Assembly (NCBI GenBank): GCA_023411445.1 | Contig: JAEYOT010000861.1 | Span: 1-5,543 of the forward strand | Direction: 5' to 3' | Source: Pseudomonadota bacterium | GTDB taxonomy: Bacteria; Myxococcota_A; Polyangia; Polyangiales; Polyangiaceae | DNA: 5,543 nucleotides | Shown here: piece after piece, positions 1 through 5,543 of the stretch | Numbering within the stretch: position 1 is the stretch's first letter | Layout: every line of letters starts with the position of its first letter | Translations under genes and position numbers: made by a program | The notes under the pieces: model-generated | Seen by the model: only the letters and a program-made list of their open reading frames with translations | The model's database searches: none | Told to the model about the DNA's origin: nothing

Positions 1-2055
1 GCTCACGGCTATGGCCCGCCGAACGCGCCTCAGTCGACGACGCCCGGCTATGGGCCGCCCACGCAGGCCGCGTCGAACCCCACCGCGGCCGGCTACGGTC
101 CGCCAGCGCACGCAGCTCCTGGCCCCACTGCGCCAGGCTACGGGCCTCCCGCGCACGCAGCGGCAGCGCCTGGTCCGACCGCACCCGGCTACGGACCTCC
201 GTCGCATCCTGCTACGGGTGGACACGGCGCGCGCCGCACCATCCCCGAACAGAAGAAGGGCGGACGAGGACTGCTGATCGTGGCTCTGCTCGGGGTGCTG
301 CTGGTGTTTCTCGCCGGTAGCGCGCTCGGAGCGTACCTGCTGTTCTTCTCCGGGAGCAGCGCGCCGCAAATGGCCGCCACCATGCCGCGGGACGCCGAGC
401 TGCTGGTGGAGATCGGCAGCTTGCCGGAGCTTATCGCGGACTTCAAAGACGTGGAGTACCTCGATACATCGCTCCGCGACGACAAGAAGGTCTTCGATGA
501 CACGGCTGACTCGGTCGCCAAAGCGTTCGACATCCCGCTCGACGACGCGCGCGCGTTCCTCGTCGCGTCGCGCTCCATCGGCTTTGCTGCGCGCAAGCTG
601 TCGACGAAGGCGGAAGCGGGCTTCGCGATCGGCTTCGCGAGCGCGGATCCAGTCGAAGCCTGGCTCAAGTCGACGCGCTTCATCGCGTCCGGCGCGCTGG
701 GGCAGACCGGCAAGCGTTACCAGCTCACGAAGAAGGTGCTGCAGTCCAGCGTGGGGCAAGACGTGCTGCTCAAGAGCCTGGCCGACGCCGAGCTCGGCAC
801 CGGTAGGGAGGTGCTCGTTTGGTTTCCGCAGCACCGCTTGCTCACCTTTGGCAGCGAGGCCTTCGTGGCGGACCTAGCCAAAGTGATTGAAGAGAACGCC
901 GCCGCGGTCGACACCAACCCGTCGTATCAGGCGGCGGCCAAGGACTTCGATCAGCGAGCACGCGTCACCGCGTTCATCGATCCGCTCGTCTTTGCGAGCA
1001 TCGACGACGCCAAGCTCAAGGAGATGGTCGACAGCTACTTCAAGCCTGCCGGCCCCGTCACGGGCGCGCTCACGGTCAAGGCGCCCGGCTTCGTCACCAG
1101 CCTGACCGGCCGCGTCATTGGCAGCAAGCTGCCCAAGGCCTCGAGCTACGTCGCGCCCGTAAAGCTCGAGCTGCCAACGCGACTGCCCGTGGAGACGTTC
1201 GCGTACGCCGCCTTCCAGACCGAGTGGAAGATGACCGGCGCCGAGATGCAGAAGCTCATCCTGGATCAAGTCGAAGCGGCGGAGCCGCGCTCGCGCCGGC
1301 AGGTGGAGCAGGGCTTGGCGCAGCTCGAGCAGGCGCTGGGCGTCTCGGTGCCCAAACTGGTGGACGGCTTGGGCGGCGAGGCCGTGCTCGCCATCGCTGC
1401 GCCGCCGGAGCTTGCGCTGGACGCCGCCACGCTGAGCCAAGGGCCCGAAGCCGCCGCCAAGCTCAACGTCACGTGGGTGCAGCAGCTGAAGGACGACAGC
1501 GAGTACATCCGCCTCTCGGCGCAGCTGAAGCAGAAGCTCCTTCCGAGCATTCGCGAGGCCAACGTCACGGAGGATGGGCCCGGCTTTGCGCTCACGCCGC
1601 GCGGCGCTCCGCTGCCGGTGAGCTTGCGTGTCAAGTTCTTCGACAAGCACCTGTTCATTACCGCTGGCGGCAACGCGCTCTGCGATCGTGCAGAGGGCGC
1701 TTTCTCCAAAGCGGATCGCACGTTAAAGGACGACGCGGCGCACCAAGCTGCGCTCGCGGCGCTGCCGGACACGCAGCATTTCCGCTTCTGGCTAGACACC
1801 GGGCGCGTCGCGGACACCCTGTTCAGAAACCCGCTCTTGCGCGCCCGCGCCAGTGAAGCGGGCGTCCAGATCGAGAAGTTTCGCCTGAGCGGTCCCCAGC
1901 GCGTGACCACGGCCCTGACGGTGCGCAGCGAGGTGGAGAACGAGGTGTGGACTTATCGGCTCGACGCGCTGAACATGCAGGCGCTGGCGCCGCTCGGGGT
2001 AGGCGCGGCCGTGGTCGGGGGGCTCGGCGGGCGCAACGTGTTGCCGCCGCTTTAG
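1..2055 (+). CDS. Membrane-anchored protein with GYGPP-repeat tail and DUF3352-like exported region (5' partial)
   Basis: The reading frame is open from the first base, and its first start-type codon is the GTG at 280, inside the membrane helix. The true start therefore lies upstream, and 684 residues are visible. Residues 1-78 are rich in Pro, Gly and Ala with five GYGPP motifs. A basic patch (KKGGRG, 85-90) precedes one hydrophobic helix (about 91-116), which predicts a cytoplasmic N-terminus and an exported C-terminal part. That part opens with MPRDAELLVEIGSL (128-141), followed by alternating strands and helices. A similar unit occurs twice (about 276-333 and 548-608), each with a hydrophobic strand, a helix, and an aliphatic strand ending in an Asp. 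This pattern resembles DUF3352-type proteins, whose function is unknown. The C-terminus is Gly-rich and ends in NVLPPL. The missing N-terminus could carry a zinc ribbon, FHA or kinase domain, as such tails often link one to a membrane anchor. The frame and topology are secure; the family call is tentative. Confidence 0.85.
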   Translation, partial: AHGYGPPNAPQSTTPGYGPPTQAASNPTAAGYGPPAHAAPGPTAPGYGPPAHAAAAPGPTAPGYGPPSHPATGGHGARRTIPEQKKGGRGLLIVALLGVLLVFLAGSALGAYLLFFSGSSAPQMAATMPRDAELLVEIGSLPELIADFKDVEYLDTSLRDDKKVFDDTADSVAKAFDIPLDDARAFLVASRSIGFAARKLSTKAEAGFAIGFASADPVEAWLKSTRFIASGALGQTGKRYQLTKKVLQSSVGQDVLLKSLADAELGTGREVLVWFPQHRLLTFGSEAFVADLAKVIEENAAAVDTNPSYQAAAKDFDQRARVTAFIDPLVFASIDDAKLKEMVDSYFKPAGPVTGALTVKAPGFVTSLTGRVIGSKLPKASSYVAPVKLELPTRLPVETFAYAAFQTEWKMTGAEMQKLILDQVEAAEPRSRRQVEQGLAQLEQALGVSVPKLVDGLGGEAVLAIAAPPELALDAATLSQGPEAAAKLNVTWVQQLKDDSEYIRLSAQLKQKLLPSIREANVTEDGPGFALTPRGAPLPVSLRVKFFDKHLFITAGGNALCDRAEGAFSKADRTLKDDAAHQAALAALPDTQHFRFWLDTGRVADTLFRNPLLRARASEAGVQIEKFRLSGPQRVTTALTVRSEVENEVWTYRLDALNMQALAPLGVGAAVVGGLGGRNVLPPL
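7..201 (+). repeat. Five GYGPP-encoding repeats in the Pro/Gly-rich tail
   Basis: Five copies of a 15-nt unit encoding Gly-Tyr-Gly-Pro-Pro start at 7, 46, 91, 136 and 187. Spacings are 39, 45, 45 and 51 nt, all multiples of three, so the repeat is kept as protein. The last three units are the most alike: each has GYGPP, then AHAA or a related tetrapeptide, then a PGPTAP-like linker. The final spacing gains two extra Ala codons. The array probably continues upstream of the window. It forms a flexible, low-complexity cytoplasmic linker before the membrane helix. Confidence 0.85.
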
Positions 2056-2099
2056 CGCTCCGCTTCGCGGCCTCTCCGGCATTTTCAGCGCGCCGCCGC

Positions 2100-2128
2100 G
2101 AGGCAAACGGGGCTACCGTTTGGCTGTG
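2100..2128 (+). promoter_or_regulatory. Weak start region of the methyltransferase gene
   Basis: No strong Shine-Dalgarno sequence sits at the usual distance. GAGG (2100-2103) is 16 nt before the TTG at 2120. A G-run, ACGGGG (2107-2112), is 7 nt before TTG and 13 nt before the GTG at 2126. The G-run spacing mildly favours TTG. A rare start codon and a weak ribosome site suggest modest translation or dependence on the upstream gene. The 64-nt gap from the preceding stop shows no clear promoter and no terminator. Confidence 0.3.
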
Positions 2129-3199
2129 ACCGGCAGCCCCCAGCACCTCGCTTCCTCTGCGCAGCTCGGACCCCTGCTCGAAGGCTACAGCGCCGCGGAC
2201 GTGGTGCTGCTAGCCGCGCACGCGCTGCGCGTCGGTAGCCTGGACTATGCGCTGGCGATCTGCGAGTCGCGCGAGGACGACGAAGAGCCGGCGCTCTTGC
2301 TCACGCGCGCGGCCGCTCTGTTCGGTTTGGGCCGCACGGAGCCGGCCATCGAGCTCGTCGAGCGCGTGCGCGAGCGCGCGCCGGAGCACCTGGCCGCCAA
2401 GTTCTACCGCGCACAGATGGCGCAGCAGGCGGGCGATCAAGCCACCGCTTCAGCGCTGTTGCTGGAGGTGGTCGAGCGCTTTCCGGATTTTCCGGGCGCG
2501 ATGGGCACCCTGGCTACGCTGCGCATGCCCGGGCCGCCTTACCGGGACGTGCTGCGCCGCGTGCACGAGCTGCTGGCGCCGAAGTCTTACCTCGAGATCG
2601 GCGTCGAGAGCGGCGCCACGCTGGCGCTGGCGCGCGGCGCCCAGCGCGTCATCGGCGTCGATCCTGACGACTCCAAGCTGCAGCGCAACCGTTTGCCACC
2701 ACAAACGCGCTTCTTCGCCACGACCAGCGACGCCTTCTTCGCCGAGCACACGCCCGTCGAGCTCCTCGGCGAGCACCGGCTGGACCTCGGCTACATCGAC
2801 GGGATGCACTGGTTCGAGTACGCCCTGCGGGACTTCATCAACGTCGAAGCCTGGTCGAGCCCGAGCGGCACGATCGTGCTGCACGACTGCTTGCCGCTCG
2901 TGCCGCTGACGGCTAGCCGCGAGCGCCGCAGCAGATTCTGGGTCGGAGACGTGTGGAAGCTCGTGTGTATCCTGCGTGAGCTGCGGCCCGATCTGCGCAT
3001 CAAGATCATCGCGACGGCTCCTTCGGGCCTGTGTGTGGTGCGGGGGCTCGATCCGAGCTCACGGGTGCTCGCCGAGGCGCTCCCCGCCGTCGTCGAGCGC
3101 TACCGTGCCTTGCCGTATCCTGCTCCGGCCTTCGAGCTCCCCGAGGGCTTCGAGCTCGTGCCGGCCAGCGAGGAGGGCGTGCAAGCGGCGCTGGCATGA
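2120..3199 (+). CDS. TPR-containing class I SAM-dependent methyltransferase (Methyltransf_24-like)
   Basis: The 359-residue protein has two parts. Residues about 36-125 form two to three TPR-like helical hairpins (for example 58-90 and 91-124, each with the AxxLFxLGR/AxxQxGD and A-x-x-LxxVxERxPD/EH pattern), probably a protein-contact module. Residues about 141-315 are a Rossmann methyltransferase. Motif I is YLEIGVESG (157-165), and the acidic end of strand 2 is IGVDPD (D181). The strand-4 motif is YIDGMHWFEYALRDF (225-239), close to the usual FIDGxHxYxxxxxD, followed by GTIVLHD (250-256). A GDVWKL signature (276-281) and GLDPSSRVL (309-317) resemble methyltransferases often found with glycan or small-molecule loci. 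The methyl acceptor cannot be told from sequence. The longest start is TTG 2120, with GTG 2126 as the alternative; there is no in-frame ATG near the N-terminus. Its stop overlaps the next gene's start, so the two are probably translationally coupled. Confidence 0.9.
   Translation: MAVTGSPQHLASSAQLGPLLEGYSAADVVLLAAHALRVGSLDYALAICESREDDEEPALLLTRAAALFGLGRTEPAIELVERVRERAPEHLAAKFYRAQMAQQAGDQATASALLLEVVERFPDFPGAMGTLATLRMPGPPYRDVLRRVHELLAPKSYLEIGVESGATLALARGAQRVIGVDPDDSKLQRNRLPPQTRFFATTSDAFFAEHTPVELLGEHRLDLGYIDGMHWFEYALRDFINVEAWSSPSGTIVLHDCLPLVPLTASRERRSRFWVGDVWKLVCILRELRPDLRIKIIATAPSGLCVVRGLDPSSRVLAEALPAVVERYRALPYPAPAFELPEGFELVPASEEGVQAALA
3196..3199 (+). other. ATGA stop-start overlap coupling the methyltransferase and Fic-like genes
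   Basis: The TGA stop of the methyltransferase gene (3197-3199) shares bases with the ATG start (3196-3198) of the Fic-like gene. This is the classical four-base overlap for termination-reinitiation coupling. A purine-rich GAGGAGG lies at 3170-3176, 19 nt before the ATG, which is too far for a standard ribosome site. Reinitiation by the terminating ribosome is the more likely route. The overlap implies co-expression in near-fixed ratio. Confidence 0.85.
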
Positions 3200-4539
3200 C
3201 GAGCAGCCTCGAAGAGCGCTACCTAGATTTCGTGGCCAGCGCGCCGCCCAGCCGCGACGGCTACTTGTTCGATACGCCGCGCTGCCGCTTCTGGCCCGAG
3301 CCCTCGGACGAGCTGGTGCTGGTGCCCGGCGCGCGCGCGCGCCAAACGGCGGGAGGCGTGGTGGTCCAGGTCGGCGCAGCGGAGCTGCCGCTGGTCGGGC
3401 TCCCGCTTGCTCTGGTCGAGCGGGCGCTGTCGCTCTTCCCCTGTCGTTACGCGCGGCTGGCGCTCGAGCTGGGGCCGAGCGTGGATGCGTTCATCGAGCA
3501 GACCTTCTCGCGCTGCGTGCTCGCGCCGACGGCCGTCGCCGAGCTGGAGCTCGCGCAACCGGCCTGTGAGATCGTGCGCTTCCCGGGCTCTCCGTACGAG
3601 GTGGTGCGAGCGTACTGGCGCAACGTGAGCGCCGTGCGGCGTGAGCTCTCGTCCTTGGCAGCGCCGCCACCAAGCGGAGGCGAGCTCCGTGAGCTGCTCT
3701 CGGCGCTGCACCGGCTCCTGCTCCTCGGCAGCGAGACGGAGGGCCGGCGCTCTTTCTACCTGCCAGCGAGCGCCCTGGCTCGCAAGCGCACCAAGCCGGG
3801 CGAGCTTTACGAGCAGCCCAGCACATTCGAGCGGCGTGGGCACGTCGTGCTACTCACGGGCGGCGCGCGCGTCAGCGCTCCTCTGCTCGGTGGGGCGCTC
3901 TACTGGCAGCTCCTCGCCGAGAGCGTGGAGGACCTCGGCGCCCCGGAGCCTGAGCGCCAGCTGCTGGTCGATGGCGACGACCTGGGCATGGTCGTGACCG
4001 GGCGCGCCCAGGATGAAGACCAGGATCGCCCCTGGTTCTTGCCGCCGCGGCCGCTCACGGAGCGGCACTGGCTGGCGTTATGCGCCGCCTGGCAGAGCGC
4101 GAGCGAGAGAGCGCGCGCTGGTGACGCGGCCGGGCTCCTGTCCGCTCTGGCTACGTTTCACTACCGCTTCGTGCGCGCGCACCCGCTCCCCAGCGGGAAC
4201 CAGAGCATCGCCATGAGCGTCGTCAACCACTTGCTGAGCCCGGTGCTGGGTATCGGCGTGCCGCACCTCTTGCTGGATCAGCTCGCGCTGCGCTTCGAGC
4301 TTCAGGCCTACATTCGGCTCTTCGAGCGCGCAGCGCGCGCTTGGTGTAGGCCGTGGCCAAGCGCTACGGAGCGGGTGCGAAGCCTCGTGCGCATGCGTGC
4401 CGAGCTGAACGAGTTTGTCACCTTGGTGGGTGAGAAGGCAAGCTCGCTCGAGGCGCGCGCCCTGCTGGCGGACCAGGTAGACAAAGCAGCGCTCGCGCTC
4501 CTCCCGGTCGTTGATGACGTGAGACTCGGAATCGGATAG
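3196..4539 (+). CDS. Uncharacterised protein with a degenerate Fic-like C-terminal domain
   Basis: The 447-residue protein starts at an ATG that overlaps the previous stop (ATGA). The same frame is open further upstream, but that translation is Arg/Gly/Ala low-complexity typical of a non-coding frame, so ATG 3196 is preferred. Residues 1-250 match no family I recognise. From about 265 the pattern is Fic-like. A strand-rich stretch (VDGDDLGMVVTG) leads to FLPPRPLTERHWLALCAAW (281-299), like the Fic target-binding flap and following helix. Then comes FHYRFVRAHPLPSGNQSIAM (321-340), like the Fic loop HPFx(D/E)GNGRxxR. Next is a helix with VVNHLL, then GIGVPHLLLD and a Tyr-containing helix. His329, Pro330, Gly334 and Asn335 are kept. 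The Phe, the metal-binding Asp/Glu and both Arg positions are replaced (Leu331, Ser333, Ser337, Met340). AMPylation by the usual mechanism is therefore unlikely. It could be a pseudoenzyme or use altered chemistry. There is no signal peptide or membrane helix, so it is probably cytoplasmic. Gene certain; Fic relation inferred. Confidence 0.85.
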   Translation: MTSSLEERYLDFVASAPPSRDGYLFDTPRCRFWPEPSDELVLVPGARARQTAGGVVVQVGAAELPLVGLPLALVERALSLFPCRYARLALELGPSVDAFIEQTFSRCVLAPTAVAELELAQPACEIVRFPGSPYEVVRAYWRNVSAVRRELSSLAAPPPSGGELRELLSALHRLLLLGSETEGRRSFYLPASALARKRTKPGELYEQPSTFERRGHVVLLTGGARVSAPLLGGALYWQLLAESVEDLGAPEPERQLLVDGDDLGMVVTGRAQDEDQDRPWFLPPRPLTERHWLALCAAWQSASERARAGDAAGLLSALATFHYRFVRAHPLPSGNQSIAMSVVNHLLSPVLGIGVPHLLLDQLALRFELQAYIRLFERAARAWCRPWPSATERVRSLVRMRAELNEFVTLVGEKASSLEARALLADQVDKAALALLPVVDDVRLGIG

Positions 4540-4540
4540 T
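4511..4540 (+). promoter_or_regulatory. Candidate housekeeping promoter inside the end of the Fic-like gene
   Basis: TTGATG (4511-4516) and GATAGT (4535-4540) are separated by 18 nt. Each matches four of six bases of the sigma-70 consensus TTGACA/TATAAT. This AT-richer patch stands out in GC-rich surroundings and sits directly before the outer-membrane protein gene. A start about 6-8 nt after the -10 would fall near 4546-4548, leaving a leader of only a few bases before ATG 4552. No ribosome site is visible there. This could be chance. Confidence 0.25.
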
Positions 4541-4551
4541 CTCGTAGATCT

Positions 4552-5543
4552 ATGTGTCTTGCTTTGTCGCGTCGGGCAGTTGTTGCCCTGGCGCTGCTCA
4601 CCCTGATACCCACGACCGCGCACGCCCAGAGTGAGGGCTTCGCCATCAATCGCTTCGATCCGGCGGAGCGCGGTAGCGACTGGTTCGCGGCGGACTCGCT
4701 GGATCTGCGCGGCAGCGGCCGCCTCGCGCTCGGCGTCACCGCGGACTACGGACACAAGCCGCTCGTGCTCTATTCCCGCGACGGGGACGAGCTCCAGGCC
4801 ATCATCGAGCGCCAGCTGTTCGTCCACGCGGGTGCGAGCTTGGTGCTGGTCGATCGCCTGCGGCTCGGCGTGAGCATGCCCGTCCTGGTGCATCAGGCAG
4901 GTGAGCCCGGCAGCGTGAACGGCGCGCGCTTCGAGGCAGCGGAGGGCGCCGCCGCGGGGGACCTGCGCGCCGCTGCGGACCTGCGCCTGTTCGGCAAGTA
5001 CCGCTCGCCGGCGTCGCTGGCGGTCGGCGCCGCCGTGTTCGTGCCGACCGGCGCTCAGGCGGCGTATACCTCGGACGGCGAGGTGCGGGTCTTGCCGCGG
5101 CTGCTGCTAGCCGGTGACATTGGCAACCTGGCGTATGGCGCCAAGCTCGGCGTGCTCTATCGCGGTAACGACACCGGCTTCAACGGCGCAGCCAAGGGCA
5201 CGGAAGCGGTCGTGGCCGCCGCCATCGGCTACCGCAACGACGCCGGTAACCTCGTGCTGGGGCCGGAGCTGTTCGGCTCAACCGTCGTCACCGATGGCGA
5301 CGCCTTATTTTCGCGGCGCAGCACGCCGTTCGAGCTGATCTTCGGCGTGCACTACAAGGCTGCCGACGCGTGGCGGCTGGGGGCCGGCTTCGGGCCTGGC
5401 CTCACGCGCGGCTTCGGCTCGCCGCAGTTTCGCGGCCTGCTGTCGCTGGAGTGGGCGCCGGAGCCTGCCAAGGAGCCGCTGGTGCTGCGCCCGCTGCCCA
5501 AGCCGGATCGCGACAAGGACGGCGTCCTGGACGCCGACGACGC
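4552..5543 (+). CDS. Outer-membrane beta-barrel protein, OmpA family type, with type-3 repeat (3' partial)
   Basis: The first in-frame start after the TAG stop at 4537 is ATG 4552, and the frame stays open to the window end (330 residues). Residues 1-25 are a signal peptide: Arg7-Arg8, a hydrophobic core, and AHA|Q cleavage after residue 25. Residues about 30-305 alternate polar and hydrophobic positions with many Gly and aromatic residues, as in a beta-barrel (for example LGVTADYGHKPLVLYS, LFGKYRSPASLAVGAAVFVP, LILFGV-like strands). The early FAINRFDPAERGSDWFAADS (31-50) is a segment I associate with myxobacterial outer-membrane OmpA family proteins. A Pro-rich linker leads into DRDKDGVLDADD (319-330), a calcium-binding thrombospondin type-3 repeat, where the window ends. 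In this family further repeats and a peptidoglycan-binding OmpA domain usually follow, but they are not visible here. It lies 12 nt after the Fic-like gene with no visible ribosome site and may have its own promoter. Confidence 0.9.
   Translation, partial: MCLALSRRAVVALALLTLIPTTAHAQSEGFAINRFDPAERGSDWFAADSLDLRGSGRLALGVTADYGHKPLVLYSRDGDELQAIIERQLFVHAGASLVLVDRLRLGVSMPVLVHQAGEPGSVNGARFEAAEGAAAGDLRAAADLRLFGKYRSPASLAVGAAVFVPTGAQAAYTSDGEVRVLPRLLLAGDIGNLAYGAKLGVLYRGNDTGFNGAAKGTEAVVAAAIGYRNDAGNLVLGPELFGSTVVTDGDALFSRRSTPFELIFGVHYKAADAWRLGAGFGPGLTRGFGSPQFRGLLSLEWAPEPAKEPLVLRPLPKPDRDKDGVLDADD

Noticed and set aside
11..277. Small Arg/Pro-rich open frame on the plus strand
   Set aside because: It is a shifted reading of the GYGPP repeat region. 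The in-frame translation gives the periodic repeat and runs directly into the membrane helix.
874..1650. 258-codon open frame on the minus strand
   Set aside because: It is antisense to the exported region of the first gene, Arg/Leu/Gly-rich with no recognisable motif, and explained by GC-rich codon bias.
2056..2119. Possible terminator after the first gene (CCGC-TTC-GCGG at 2060-2070, TTTT at 2082-2085)
   Set aside because: The stem is only four base pairs and the T run is short and 11 nt away. Not convincing as an intrinsic terminator.
3031..3195. Longer upstream start for the Fic-like gene
   Set aside because: The extra 55 residues would lie wholly inside the methyltransferase gene and are low-complexity Arg/Gly/Ala. 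The ATGA start fits better.
3329..3342. Alternating GC dinucleotide tract of 14 nt
   Set aside because: It lies inside the Fic-like gene and encodes an ordinary Gly-Ala-Arg-Ala-Arg run. Expected by chance at this base composition.
4078..4893. 271-codon open frame on the minus strand
   Set aside because: It spans two well-supported plus-strand genes and their junction. Its translation is His/Gln/Arg/Ala-rich without any domain. Such antisense frames are common in GC-rich DNA.

Overview
This is a GC-rich window with all four genes on the + strand, tightly packed. The gene types point to a myxobacterium (Myxococcota, probably Polyangiales/Sorangium-like). They include a Gly-Tyr-Gly-Pro-Pro-repeat membrane-anchored protein, a TPR-methyltransferase fusion, and an outer-membrane barrel protein with a calcium-binding type-3 repeat after the barrel. 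The taxonomic call is an inference from protein style, not from a marker gene.

Layout. (1) Positions 1-2055 hold the 3' part of a gene that begins before the window. It encodes a Pro/Gly-rich cytoplasmic tail with five GYGPP motifs, one transmembrane helix, and a large exported region of about 565 residues that resembles the DUF3352 type and seems internally duplicated. (2) After a 64-nt gap, 2120-3199 encodes an N-terminal TPR segment joined to a class I SAM-dependent methyltransferase (Methyltransf_24-like). (3) Its stop codon overlaps by ATGA with 3196-4539, a 447-residue protein with no family I can name outright. Its C-terminal third looks like a Fic (AMPylase/Doc) domain whose catalytic motif has decayed to HPLPSGNQSIAM. 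(4) Twelve nt later, from 4552 to the end of the window, lies a secreted outer-membrane beta-barrel protein of the myxobacterial OmpA type, cut off just inside its first type-3 (DxDxDG) repeat.

How they work together. The methyltransferase and the Fic-like protein are almost certainly co-translated, so they are the best candidates for a shared function. The flanking envelope proteins may simply be neighbours. The most interesting item is the coupling of a TPR-methyltransferase to a degenerate Fic-fold protein. No RNA genes, mobile elements, CRISPR arrays or convincing terminators were seen. No gene-free stretch exceeds 64 nt.
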